From a virus: DNA of 22,478 nucleotides. The first letter of the stretch is position 1, and each line of letters begins with the position of its first letter. The stretch is taken from positions 1 through 22,478 of the IMG/VR virus record IMGVR_UViG_3300046000_004453, one strand, 5' to 3'. Of the stretch, positions 1 to 7,074 are shown in pieces. Position numbers and translations under genes: made by a program. A model generated the notes under the pieces. The model saw only the letters and a list, made by a program, of their open reading frames with translations. It did not search any database and was not told the origin of the DNA.

Positions 1-1
1 C

Positions 2-328
2 TACATCGCCATTGAAGAAGCAGCGGCGGGGTACAACCTGATGATGGAGATGCGCAAGAAAGGCATCCCCGCCAAGGGCATCGTGCGGCTCACCGACAAG
101 GTGTCTCGCGTGATGACCGCACTTCCGTATCAAGCGACGGGGATGGTGTACCTACCCAAGACCGCTAACTGGCTCGCAGCGTTCGAGGTCGAGGCTGCGA
201 GCTTCCGAGCCGATGGCAAGAGTACCCATGACGACCAAGTGGACGCCATGACCGACGGCATCAGTCTGTTGCTGGGCAAGGGGACTTCGATTCTGAACGT
301 GCTGGGATCTGCGAAGCCGCAGCGGTGA
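2..328 (+). CDS. Phage terminase large subunit, C-terminal nuclease end (partial)
   Basis: The 5' end lies outside the window. The frame is open from base 2 and stops at 326-328, leaving about 108 residues. The large terminase is the ATP-driven motor and endonuclease that cuts concatemeric phage DNA and pumps it into the prohead through the portal. Seen here: a start resembling YIAIEEAAAGYNL, a central segment on residue turnover (KVSRVMTALPYQATG) and the closing HDDQVDAMTDGI motif. That Asp-rich motif is the usual end of the RNase H-like nuclease domain, where the acidic residues bind metal. The ATPase domain must lie upstream. The last 68 bases are overlapped by the opposite-strand gene that ends at 261. 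Position directly upstream of portal and head genes, apart from the inverted cassette, fits the role. Confidence 0.9.
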   Translation, partial: YIAIEEAAAGYNLMMEMRKKGIPAKGIVRLTDKVSRVMTALPYQATGMVYLPKTANWLAAFEVEAASFRADGKSTHDDQVDAMTDGISLLLGKGTSILNVLGSAKPQR

Positions 329-554
329 CACGCGCATCCACCATCTTATTGATCTGCTCATTAAACGCAGTAATCAACATTTTGGCAGCCTCTTGCGTGG
401 CTTCCTCTGTGGACAAGCCTTCGCCAATAATCATGCGACCATCGTGGGTGATGCGTAGCACTTCGCGGTTCGCATGATTAAAACTCAGCAAAGAGTCTGG
501 TGAAAATGCACCGTTACAAGTCTCAACCGTTAATTTTGTTTCTGGCGTATTCAT
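261..554 (-). CDS. Small phage protein of unknown function (97 aa)
   Basis: Last gene of a three-gene cassette on the minus strand. Its ATG (552-554) overlaps the stop of the preceding gene (551-553) as ATGA. A GAGGA-type ribosome binding sequence lies about 6 bases before the ATG. The protein has a predicted beta-rich N-terminal half with the segment REVLRITHDGRMIIGEG, then a helical segment (STEEATQEAAKMLITAFNEQI) and a polar tail. Short proteins with an 'I..DG.....GEG.s..EA...' pattern occur as hypothetical genes in many tailed phages, so I think the gene is real, but I know no function. The 3' end runs 68 bases into the terminase gene on the other strand, giving a convergent overlap; the last 20 or so residues, lying in that overlap, are low-complexity and may be functionally unimportant. 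Confidence 0.7.
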   Translation of the reverse strand: MNTPETKLTVETCNGAFSPDSLLSFNHANREVLRITHDGRMIIGEGLSTEEATQEAAKMLITAFNEQINKMVDARVTAAASQIPARSESKSPCPATD

Positions 555-766
555 TTGATTTCCTCGCTTGCGAGACGGTTTTGGTTAAAATGGTCGAGGC
601 CACGGGCAATGTCGCCGTGACCGACAAACTCACCCCAGAGGTTAGTCTGACTGCCCTTGTCGAATCTCGACGAGGCACGTTCCTTACGTTTGCGTAATCG
701 GTCGGCCTCAGCGCGATTTCGCTTATATACGTCCTGACGTTTAGAGGGAACACCTTTGTTGTTCAT
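551..766 (-). CDS. Small basic protein of unknown function (71 aa)
   Basis: Middle gene of the inverted cassette. It starts with ATG at 764-766, overlapping the stop of the glycosyltransferase-like gene (763-765) as ATGA. It stops at 551-553, overlapping the next ATG. The N-terminal half is strongly basic (KRQDVYKRNRAEADRLRKRKERASSRFDKG) and probably forms one helix. The C-terminal half has aromatic and acidic residues (NLWGEFVGHGDIARGLDHF). No signal peptide or membrane segment is visible, and I do not recognise a family. The back-to-back overlaps on both sides are the main evidence that it is translated; no Shine-Dalgarno sequence precedes it, so translational coupling is the likely mode of initiation. 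Nucleic-acid binding is possible from charge alone, but this is a guess. Confidence 0.6.
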   Translation of the reverse strand: MNNKGVPSKRQDVYKRNRAEADRLRKRKERASSRFDKGSQTNLWGEFVGHGDIARGLDHFNQNRLASEEIK

Positions 767-1446
767 AGTGCTTTTACGGTTTGTGGGTTTTTTAGTGATT
801 CCTCGATCTGCTCTTTCGTGTAACGGTTCAAAAGCCCATTCATCTTGTGGTGGTTCATCCAGCAGCGGGTATCGACGTAAATGCTGTATCCCGCTTCGCG
901 GATAATCTTGCTCAAATAAAAATCCTCTGAATACCGGCGACGGTTAAAAACCCCCATCTTGGTGATCTCGTACCCGACTTCTCCACGGTATTCTGCATCC
1001 TCGATAATAAACTCATCCTCGGGGCGTATCAGCTTTTCCAACACGTCCCACGTCAGAGACAGAGCACCCGTGCAAACTTCTTCAACTACGAGGTAAGTCT
1101 TATACAAATTCTCAACTTTACCTTGGAAACTCCAACGCAGAAAACTGTCCGAAAGTGGATAGCAACCTGCGACCACTGGGAAATCCGAATCCCAAAGCAG
1201 TTTCAGCTTCTCCGGCGTCCACGACAGATCCGAGTCGAGAAATTGTAACCGCCCCGCATCGCTGCGCGTCCGCCAATGGTGAAACGCTAGATTCCGCGCA
1301 TGGCAGACATCGCATCCGCCAAACGGGATAATGTTCACCTCATAGCCAATTTCCGCTGTCCGCAGTAACGAGAACAGGGTTTCCCAGCGAAGCATCCCGT
1401 CTTTGATCGGAATGGCGATTAACACTTTCTTTGGATTTCGTTTCAT
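763..1446 (-). CDS. Glycosyltransferase-like protein (GT-A fold, phage type)
   Basis: First gene of the inverted cassette, 227 aa. The sequence reads like a GT-A nucleotide-sugar glycosyltransferase: an N-terminal beta strand (VLIAIPIKDG, residues 8-17), CHARNLA (48-54), the metal and sugar-nucleotide motif FLDSDLSW (69-76, with D71 and D73), VVAGCYPL (91-98), a CTGALSLTWDVLEKL segment (125-139) and SEDFYL (173-178), where an acidic residue could act in catalysis. His199/His200 near the end may help bind metal. Phage enzymes of this kind modify phage DNA, virion proteins or host surface polymers; which applies here cannot be told. AGGAGG touches the ATG with no spacer, which is abnormal, yet no better in-frame start exists. 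It lies against the direction of all structural genes, like a moron gene. Confidence 0.75.
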   Translation of the reverse strand: MKRNPKKVLIAIPIKDGMLRWETLFSLLRTAEIGYEVNIIPFGGCDVCHARNLAFHHWRTRSDAGRLQFLDSDLSWTPEKLKLLWDSDFPVVAGCYPLSDSFLRWSFQGKVENLYKTYLVVEEVCTGALSLTWDVLEKLIRPEDEFIIEDAEYRGEVGYEITKMGVFNRRRYSEDFYLSKIIREAGYSIYVDTRCWMNHHKMNGLLNRYTKEQIEESLKNPQTVKAL

Positions 1447-1458
1447 CCTCCTCAGTAA

Positions 1459-1475
1459 GATACAACTTTTGTATC
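1459..1475. promoter_or_regulatory. Palindrome upstream of the inverted cassette, possible operator
   Basis: GATACAA (1459-1465) and TTGTATC (1469-1475) form a perfect 7-base inverted repeat around CTT, starting 13 bases before the minus-strand ATG. On the minus strand it falls between a TTGACG hexamer (1478-1483) and a weak TATCTT hexamer (1457-1462), with 15 bases between them. That spacing is short for a sigma-70 promoter, and a start from it would leave almost no leader. An operator site or small mRNA hairpin is plausible; neither is proven. Confidence 0.35.
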
Positions 1476-1509
1476 ACCGTCAACTCTGTTATTGCACAAA
1501 AGTTCGGGC

Positions 1510-1541
1510 GCAGCCCGCCCACGGGGAATTGGGCGGGCTGC
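1510..1541. terminator. Strong GC-rich hairpin between divergent operons
   Basis: GCAGCCCGCCC (1510-1520) pairs perfectly with GGGCGGGCTGC (1531-1541) around a 10-base loop. No U-tract follows directly on either strand: a T5 run on + comes only about 14 bases later (1556-1561), and the minus strand continues GCCCGAACTTTTG. So it is not a textbook intrinsic terminator. It lies 47 bases before the portal ATG, and may separate transcription from the terminase side from the portal operon, or structure the portal leader. Confidence 0.4.
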
Positions 1542-1587
1542 AATTATCTCTTGCAGTTTTTCCCAAAACAAGCGATACGCACTCAAG

Positions 1588-3000
1588 ATGACCGCTATCG
1601 CTACCCGGCTCAATACTTTGACCAATCTGATCGAGGGCACGTTTGCACAAGGCAATAACCTCAATCAGACCATCGCGTACCCGTTCACACTGGGCGAAGG
1701 CAACGCTTACACCCCATGCACGCTGAACCGCATTTTGCTTTCTTACTCGTACATGAGTCAGGGACTGGTGCAAACCGTCATCCGCCAACCCGTCGATGAC
1801 GCTTTCCGAGGTGGCATTAGCATCAAGACGAACGAACTGAGTGAAGATGAGACTAAGAGTCTGCTTTTGGATTTCAAGCGTTCGCGTAAACCCAACCGCA
1901 AACTTTCGCGCAAGCTGAACCCGAACGCCGCCATCAACGAAGGCTATTCGGATATGCGCGTCGCGAAAGACGTGTTGTGCTGGTCGCGGCTATTCGGCGG
2001 TTCGGGCCTGATCGTCAACACGGCGCAGGACTTTCGCACCCCTTTGAACGTAGAAGCGATCAACGAGGATACTCCACTGGAGTTCATCGCCGCCGACCGC
2101 TGGGAGTTGATCCTCTCCCAGATGAACATTTTCGATCCGCGCAACCCATGCCCGTTCAACTTCTACGGCGCACCGCTGCATCGCAGTCGCGTCATCAAGG
2201 TACTCGGCGCGGAGGCACCTAGCTTCATCCGTCTGCGGCTCCAAGGTTGGGGCTTCTCCGAGATCGAGCGTTGCATCCGAGCGATCAACTCATTCGTAAA
2301 ATTTGAAAACGTCATTTTTGAACTCCTCGATGAAGCCAAGATCGACGTGTACAAGATCCAAGGCTTCAACGACAGCCTTCTGACCGACGACGGCACGGCC
2401 AACACCCAGAAGCGCATCGCGCTGTCCAATCGCCTCAAGAACTACCAGAACGCCCTCGCGATGGACGTGGAGGACGACTACACCCAGAAGCAACTCTCTT
2501 TCGGCGGGCTGGCCGAGATCTGGAACGAACTGCGACTCAATCTTTCCTCGGCCCTAAAAATTCCGATGAACAAGCTGTTCGGCCAATCGGCTACCGGCTT
2601 CGGCGGCGGCGAGGACGCACTGGAGAATTACAACGCCATCGTCGAACAGATCCGCGAAGACGCTAATCCCGTCATCAGCGAGATCCTCGATCTGCGTTGT
2701 CAGCAGAAGTTTGGCTTCATCCCCGAGTATGAGATCATCTGGGAACCGCTCAAGATCCTTGACGGCGTGCAGCAGGAGCAAGTCATGTCTTCCAAGCAAA
2801 CGCGTATCCTCGAACAGTTCCGCGAGCGTCTGCTCACGGGCGTCGAGGCGTCCAAGGTACTCAAAGCCGAAGGTCTCCTCCACATGGACACCGAGGTCTC
2901 CAAAGGTCTGCGCGACGTTGAGCCGATGCAGATGATGGAGATGCAGCAGAACGCCGACGCTCCGAATACCAAGCCCGATGGCAAGAAGTCTGACAAGTGA
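1588..3000 (+). CDS. Phage portal protein, DUF1073 type
   Basis: 470 aa from the ATG at 1588. The portal is the dodecameric ring at one head vertex through which DNA enters and leaves, and it is the seed for capsid assembly. The family is recognised from QTVIRQPVDDAFRGG (N-terminal region), the LFGGSGLIV segment, EIERCIRAINSF and especially IPMNKLFGQSATGFGGGEDALENYNAIVEQ, which matches the 'IP.TkLFGqSp.G....Ge.dl..YYd' pattern of DUF1073 portals. The length agrees with the family. The frame is open further upstream to a TTG at 1492, but that stretch translates the GC hairpin into a low-complexity, non-conserved peptide, so I prefer 1588. No Shine-Dalgarno sequence is present. The stop overlaps the next gene as GTGA (2997-3000). 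Confidence 0.93.
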   Translation: MTAIATRLNTLTNLIEGTFAQGNNLNQTIAYPFTLGEGNAYTPCTLNRILLSYSYMSQGLVQTVIRQPVDDAFRGGISIKTNELSEDETKSLLLDFKRSRKPNRKLSRKLNPNAAINEGYSDMRVAKDVLCWSRLFGGSGLIVNTAQDFRTPLNVEAINEDTPLEFIAADRWELILSQMNIFDPRNPCPFNFYGAPLHRSRVIKVLGAEAPSFIRLRLQGWGFSEIERCIRAINSFVKFENVIFELLDEAKIDVYKIQGFNDSLLTDDGTANTQKRIALSNRLKNYQNALAMDVEDDYTQKQLSFGGLAEIWNELRLNLSSALKIPMNKLFGQSATGFGGGEDALENYNAIVEQIREDANPVISEILDLRCQQKFGFIPEYEIIWEPLKILDGVQQEQVMSSKQTRILEQFRERLLTGVEASKVLKAEGLLHMDTEVSKGLRDVEPMQMMEMQQNADAPNTKPDGKKSDK

Positions 3001-3950
3001 CGCTACCGCCCATCATCCATCGGGACAGCTACACGGAGTATGTAGAAAAGCTCTTGCTGGTTTATCTGCAAGAAGTGCTGTTTGCGCCCGTTGAGGCGAT
3101 GTTGTCCGCCGCCGACGTGCGGCAAAATGGCATCGACGTAATTCGCGAAGCTCTCACGACCGGCCAGATCTGGTATGCCGACGGCGTGTTCTCGGGCCGG
3201 TTCAACGCCGCCATTAGCCGCGAACTGCGCAAACTTGGCGCAGTCAAGAAACAGGATACTTTCGTCATCGAGCAAGAAAAACTGCCCTACGCTCTGCGGG
3301 GCTTTATCGCCGAGTCCAAGATGCGCGGCGAGGAGCTACACGCTGCGATTATAGCGACCCTGCTCATCATGCAGCAGAACATCGCCACCGCGCCGACTGG
3401 AATTAGATATACGGATTTTGTTGACGTATTGAGCCAAGACCTACAAAAGCAATTTTCAGAATCAGTATCTGTTCTCGATCTGTCACAAGCCTCAACCGAA
3501 AATCCTCCCGGATTGGAAGAAGAAATCTTGCAGCAGTTCGCCAGAGAAACGGATGCTGAAATCAAAAAATTTACCGCAGAAGAAGCCGCTCGCCTCAGTG
3601 CAAAAATCGAACAAAATCTCCAAGAAGGAGGTCGCACCGACCGTCTCGACGAAATCGTCGAAGCGGAGCACGGCGTTGCGCAGCGCAAAGCCCGCTTCGT
3701 CGCGGAAAACGAAACCAGTCGTGTCGTTTCACAGTATCGACAAAAGCGGTTTGAGTCTGTCGGAAGCACTCAATACGTCTGGCAAACTTCCGAAGATGAG
3801 CGAGTCCGCACCGACCACCGCGCTCTCAATGGTCGCACGTTCAGTTGGTCGTCTCCGCCGGTGGTGGATACAGCTACTGGTCGCCGTGCTCATCCCGGTG
3901 AAGATTACAACTGCCGCTGCATCGCTCGCGCTGTAATTCCTGACGTATGA
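2997..3950 (+). CDS. Minor head protein, Mu F / SPP1 gp7-like head morphogenesis protein
   Basis: 317 aa from GTG at 2997, which overlaps the portal stop (GTGA). The C-terminal 110 or so residues carry the hallmark pattern of the Mu gpF / SPP1 gp7 family: SEDERVRTDHRALNGRTFSW, then HPGEDYNCRCIARAVIP, meaning 'D..VR..H..lnG..f' followed by 'PG.d.nCRC'. These proteins are carried inside or near the portal vertex and help head maturation or DNA delivery. The N-terminal two-thirds are helical and variable. A stretch around 3400-3620 is more AT-rich than its flanks, but the frame is intact. The gene sits between portal and protease as in Mu-like and related phages, and ends in an ATGA overlap with the following gene. 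Confidence 0.88.
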   Translation: MTLPPIIHRDSYTEYVEKLLLVYLQEVLFAPVEAMLSAADVRQNGIDVIREALTTGQIWYADGVFSGRFNAAISRELRKLGAVKKQDTFVIEQEKLPYALRGFIAESKMRGEELHAAIIATLLIMQQNIATAPTGIRYTDFVDVLSQDLQKQFSESVSVLDLSQASTENPPGLEEEILQQFARETDAEIKKFTAEEAARLSAKIEQNLQEGGRTDRLDEIVEAEHGVAQRKARFVAENETSRVVSQYRQKRFESVGSTQYVWQTSEDERVRTDHRALNGRTFSWSSPPVVDTATGRRAHPGEDYNCRCIARAVIPDV

Positions 3951-5077
3951 GCACCACCCTAGAATTTACTCCTGAGACGATCCGCGAATCCTCTGTGGTT
4001 CATCGGTTCAACCTTGCCCCCGGTACGAAGAAGTTTCGGTGCAAGTTCATCGAACCCGGCCTTGTTTCCTACCGCGATGTCCCCGGCGGCGGCTTAGAGC
4101 TGCTTCGCAAGGAAACTATCGACGCTGCGCTGGAAAGCGCCCTCGATAACCCTCTCACCATCGGCCACGTCCAAGTCACTCCTGAGAACCGCATCGACGT
4201 TGAGAATGGCGTCGTGACGGGCGTGGACTACAATTCCGAGGATGGCTGGTATTACGCCAACGGCACCGCCGATACCGACCAAGCCATCTCCAAGATCCAG
4301 CAAGGTCAGCGCCCGTCCTGCGCTTACGCCGTCCGTGCTTTCGGCCCCGGCGGAGTCTATCACGGCATCAAGTACGACCGCGAAATCATGGACATCGAAT
4401 TTCAGCATTTAGCCATTGTCGAAAAGCCCCGCTACGAAGGCGCGGATTTCAGACTCAACTCATTAACCAATCCCATGAAACTATTCAAGTTCATCAAAAA
4501 CCTCCTCGTCCGCGAAAACGGTATCGAGTCGTCCAAAACTGAAGTCAGCGAAATGTCGGGCAACACGGTCGTCGAAATCGACGGCGTTCCTGTCCGCCTC
4601 AACGATCTTGCCGCCGTCTGGGAAGCCCAGAAGGGTCAGATCTTCCAAGGTTCGATGGACGACATGATCGAGATTGACGGTCAATGCGTCAAAATGAACG
4701 AGCTGGTCGCCACCTACAAAAAGAACCGCTGCAACGAAGGCATGGCCGGTCACGAAAAGAAAGAGACCCCGGCTCAAGAAAAAGCCGAGCACAAGAAAGA
4801 AAACGCCGCTCCCGCCGCTGTTGCGCCGGTCGAGGTCGTTAAAGAAAACGCCGCTCCCGCCGCTGTTGCGCCGGTCGAGGTCGTTAAAGAAAACGCCGCC
4901 CCTGCTCCTGCCGTCGAAGAAGGCTTGAAGCACTTCCAAACTCTCCACAACGCTCGTGAAAACGCTGCGTCGCTCATGGTCGAAGAACCAAGCCTCGGGG
5001 CCGGTTCCCTTCCTGATCGTGTGAAGAACGGACAGAACAAGTATGGTTCTGCCCCTGTCATTGTCGCAGCTAAATAA
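3947..5077 (+). CDS. DUF2213 prohead protease/scaffold-type protein
   Basis: 376 aa starting at an ATGA overlap with the minor head gene. Residues 1-170 are the DUF2213 domain: ALDNPLTIGHV, GWYYANGTADTDQAISKIQQG, RPSCAYAV and HLAIVEKPRYEGAD. H74 or H154 with S124 are candidate His/Ser catalytic residues if, as is often inferred, DUF2213 is a prohead protease. Residues 208-260 contain a twice-repeated segment (VEIDGVPVRLNDL and IEIDGQCVKMNEL). Residues 265-326 are Ala/Lys/Glu/Pro rich and include a near-exact tandem repeat; this region may act as scaffold. The C-terminal ending SLGAGSLPDRVKNGQNKYG is typical of the family. Its place between minor head protein and capsid protein fits a maturation protease carrying a fused scaffold. 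Confidence 0.85.
   Translation: MSTTLEFTPETIRESSVVHRFNLAPGTKKFRCKFIEPGLVSYRDVPGGGLELLRKETIDAALESALDNPLTIGHVQVTPENRIDVENGVVTGVDYNSEDGWYYANGTADTDQAISKIQQGQRPSCAYAVRAFGPGGVYHGIKYDREIMDIEFQHLAIVEKPRYEGADFRLNSLTNPMKLFKFIKNLLVRENGIESSKTEVSEMSGNTVVEIDGVPVRLNDLAAVWEAQKGQIFQGSMDDMIEIDGQCVKMNELVATYKKNRCNEGMAGHEKKETPAQEKAEHKKENAAPAAVAPVEVVKENAAPAAVAPVEVVKENAAPAPAVEEGLKHFQTLHNARENAASLMVEEPSLGAGSLPDRVKNGQNKYGSAPVIVAAK
4796..4916 (+). repeat. 45-base tandem repeat inside the DUF2213 gene
   Basis: Two exact 45-base copies (4796-4840 and 4841-4885) encode KENAAPAAVAPVEVV twice, followed by a shortened third copy from 4886 (KENAAPAPAVEE). The unit is a multiple of three, so copy number can change without breaking the frame. 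The exact identity suggests recent duplication or ongoing slippage. Confidence 0.95.
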
Positions 5078-5081
5078 TCAA

Positions 5082-5090
5082 CCTTAACCC
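5082..5090 (+). promoter_or_regulatory. CCTTAACCC leader motif before the cement protein gene
   Basis: CCTTAACCC sits in the 22-base gap after the DUF2213 stop, 9 bases before the ATG at 5100. No Shine-Dalgarno sequence is present. The same or a similar word precedes four other major structural genes in this window, which suggests a translation or mRNA-processing signal. Confidence 0.4.
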
Positions 5091-5099
5091 ACCACTAAA

Positions 5100-5597
5100 A
5101 TGGCTCAAGTAGTCCAAAATCAAAATCAGTTCGCACAGACGCCAATCTTGGCTCAAGTGTCGATGCTTCCGAATCCCGACATCGTGTCGGCGCTTCTTAA
5201 CCCGTCTTCCACGGCGGTTCTCCAAGCTGGTTCTTCCGTCAAACTTATCGCTTCTACCGGTCTCGGTACGCAAGTGGTTGTTGATGCAGTTTCCGGCCCC
5301 ACCGACGGCCCAGTGTTCGGCGTCATCGCTTACAATCTCCGCAAGAATCTTTATTCTCCCGGCGATGTTTGCGAAGTCGCGTGCAACCTTTCCTACATCA
5401 CCCTCCTCTCGTCCGCTGCTATCGCTCGCGGTGCGAAAGTTACGGCTACCGCCGCCACCACGGGTAATGACCCAACCGTCGCTACGGTCACGGTTCCAAG
5501 CACCCAGTACGTCACTGGCGTCGCTATCGACCCTGCCTCCGGCGCTGGTTCGCTTATCCGCATCAAAGTTCAGCCCTCGTTCAACGGCGGCGTCTAA
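5100..5597 (+). CDS. Capsid decoration / structural cement protein (probable)
   Basis: 165 aa, beta-rich, with little charge and no signal peptide. The pattern PGDVCEVACNLSYITLLSSAAIARGAKVTATAA, then VTGVAIDPASGAGSLIRIKVQPS resembles small DUF2190-like cement proteins that bind the outside of the capsid lattice ('G...~pvsG.A...a..G..v.V...p'). In phages with DUF1073 portal, DUF2213 and DUF2184 capsid genes, a small abundant protein is usually encoded at exactly this place, which is the main support. The gene has its own leader instead of overlapping its neighbours, as do the other genes expected to be made in high amounts. A short tail-tube-like or other head protein cannot be excluded from sequence alone. 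Confidence 0.72.
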   Translation: MAQVVQNQNQFAQTPILAQVSMLPNPDIVSALLNPSSTAVLQAGSSVKLIASTGLGTQVVVDAVSGPTDGPVFGVIAYNLRKNLYSPGDVCEVACNLSYITLLSSAAIARGAKVTATAATTGNDPTVATVTVPSTQYVTGVAIDPASGAGSLIRIKVQPSFNGGV

Positions 5598-5598
5598 T

Positions 5599-5607
5599 CC
5601 TTAACCC
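5599..5607 (+). promoter_or_regulatory. CCTTAACCC leader motif before the major capsid gene
   Basis: An exact second copy of the 9-base word in the 25-base gap before the capsid ATG (5623), with 15 bases between motif and ATG. The rest of the leader (TATAAAATACTCACC) has no Shine-Dalgarno sequence. TATAAAAT could be read as a -10 element, but no -35 partner is evident in the coding sequence upstream. Confidence 0.4.
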
Positions 5608-5622
5608 TATAAAATACTCACC

Positions 5623-6720
5623 ATGAAAAGCGTATTCTACCAGACCGTTCGCCACAACTCTGCGGGCCAACCCGTAAAGGAACCGGTCTTCCTTAACCAC
5701 ACCAACCGTCTCTCGATCTTCAAAGATCGTAACCAGAGCAACGGTCTTGATCTCCGTCTCAACGCCGTTGGCGATACCGCCGACAGCGCGACCGGTTATC
5801 AAATCGTAATCGACACCCTGACCTACATCAAAAAGCAGGTCAGCGAGCAGAAATTCTACGAAGTTGCTCCAGCCGACTTCATCCCCGTGTCCGTGGGCGA
5901 TGGCGCGTTTGCCGCGAACATCCTCACGAACCGCACCTATCAGGTGGCGGATGATTTCGAGAGCGGTAACATCCGTACCGGCGCTGACAGCTCCCGTCTC
6001 GCTGGTGTCGATGTCGCTATCGACTCCAAGACGATGGCCGTCATCAACTGGGCTAAATCCGTTGATTACTCCATCTTCGACATCGAACAAGCCCTCGTTG
6101 CTAACAACTGGGACCCCATCGAGCAGAAACATCGTTCGCGTAAAAAGAACTGGGATCTCGGTATCCAAAAGATCGCCTTCCTCGGCTCGACGCTCACCCC
6201 GTCCACCGTCCCCGGTCTTTTCACCACGACCTCCGTCAACACCGACACGAGCACCATCCAGAAACTCATCAGCTCGATGAGCGCTTCTGAGTTCTCGACG
6301 TTCGTGCAGAACATCCTTGCGGTGTACTTCGCGAACACGAACAGCACCGTGCTGCCGACCTCCTTCATCATCCCGTATGATGACTACCTCGGCTTGATGA
6401 CCCCTGTCAGCTCGACCTACCCGAACATTCCAAAGCTCAACTACCTTGAGCAAGCGTTCAAGGCGATCTGCGGGCCAAACTTCAAGATCCTGCCCAATGC
6501 CTACGGTACTCCGGCGAACAACGCCGTCGCTGGCTTGAACAAGCACGTTTACTGCTTGCTCCGCTACGACCCAGAGTCCATCCGCATGGACATTCCAGTG
6601 GACTACACCACGACCCAACCAAACAGCGTCAATAACTTCCAGTTCCAAGACGTTGCTTACGGTCAATACACGGGCGTCGGTTTCTACCGCGCTCTTGAAA
6701 CCCTGCTGTTCACGTTCTAA
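5623..6720 (+). CDS. Major capsid protein, DUF2184 family
   Basis: 365 aa. This is the HK97-fold shell protein that builds the icosahedral head. Recognisable family features: an N-terminal arm (residues 1-60), EVAPADFIPVSVGDGAFA, the DSKTMAVINWAKSVDYSIFDIEQA segment, HRSRKKNWDLGIQKIAFLG, and the C-terminal YCLLRYDPESIRMDIPVDY followed by a VAYGQYTGVGFYRALETLLF ending. The length is normal for the family. Codon use is strongly C-ending, as in the sheath and tube genes. A 634-codon open frame on the opposite strand across this gene is a by-product of that codon bias. The stop overlaps the next ATG by one base (TAATG). Confidence 0.9.
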   Translation: MKSVFYQTVRHNSAGQPVKEPVFLNHTNRLSIFKDRNQSNGLDLRLNAVGDTADSATGYQIVIDTLTYIKKQVSEQKFYEVAPADFIPVSVGDGAFAANILTNRTYQVADDFESGNIRTGADSSRLAGVDVAIDSKTMAVINWAKSVDYSIFDIEQALVANNWDPIEQKHRSRKKNWDLGIQKIAFLGSTLTPSTVPGLFTTTSVNTDTSTIQKLISSMSASEFSTFVQNILAVYFANTNSTVLPTSFIIPYDDYLGLMTPVSSTYPNIPKLNYLEQAFKAICGPNFKILPNAYGTPANNAVAGLNKHVYCLLRYDPESIRMDIPVDYTTTQPNSVNNFQFQDVAYGQYTGVGFYRALETLLFTF

Positions 6721-7067
6721 TGAAAGCCCAACCCGAACTCCGTAAAAAAGCTCCTTCCCCCGAGGAGCTTGTCCGCATCTACAATAGCGCCGAAGGTGCC
6801 CTCCGACACGATCTGGTGTTGGCGGACGGCAGCAAAGTTTCATACTTTGTTGCAGGGGGTTCCTTCGGTAAAGTTGCTCCTGAGATTGCTGCGCAATGGA
6901 TGCAGATGTTCCCCAACCGTGTTTCCACGGACAAGGAAGCCATCGAATCCGCCGGTCGCAAAGACGCTGACCTCGCCGCCGCTCAGAAGCGCATCGAAGA
7001 ACTAGAAGCCCAGCTTGCTGCCAAGCCCGCGAAAGCGAGCAAGGCCAAGGCTGAAGCCTCGGTTTAA
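6720..7067 (+). CDS. Small head-associated protein with coiled-coil tail (unknown)
   Basis: 115 aa. Its ATG shares a base with the capsid stop codon. Residues 5-70 look like a small folded domain (ELVRIYNSAEGALRH, then FVAGGSFGKVAPEIAAQWMQMFPNRV). Residues 75-112 form a likely coiled coil or long helix (DLAAAQKRIEELEAQLAA) that ends in a Lys/Ala tail. Genes of this size with a 'g....vP.e.A..l...fP..v' segment commonly lie between capsid and connector genes in tailed phages, but their role is not established to my knowledge. A head-completion or capsid accessory role is a guess from position. Confidence 0.7.
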   Translation: MKAQPELRKKAPSPEELVRIYNSAEGALRHDLVLADGSKVSYFVAGGSFGKVAPEIAAQWMQMFPNRVSTDKEAIESAGRKDADLAAAQKRIEELEAQLAAKPAKASKAKAEASV

Positions 7068-7074
7068 TGTTCCT

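Noticed and set aside
500-697. Small + strand ORF in the inverted cassette
   Set aside because: It is covered by two minus-strand genes joined by ATGA overlaps; no RBS and no recognisable sequence.
1551-1579. TTGCAG - 17 bases - GATACG as a portal promoter
   Set aside because: Only 3 of 6 matches in each hexamer. Spacing fits, but such pairs are common by chance; not listed as a promoter.
1492-1587. Upstream extension of the portal to TTG at 1492
   Set aside because: The added peptide simply translates the GC-rich hairpin and lacks family similarity. ATG at 1588 begins normal portal sequence.
7015-7074. ATG at 7015 as start of the DUF4054 connector
   Set aside because: It lies within the coding sequence of the previous gene. 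Conserved sequence begins right after GTG 7075.
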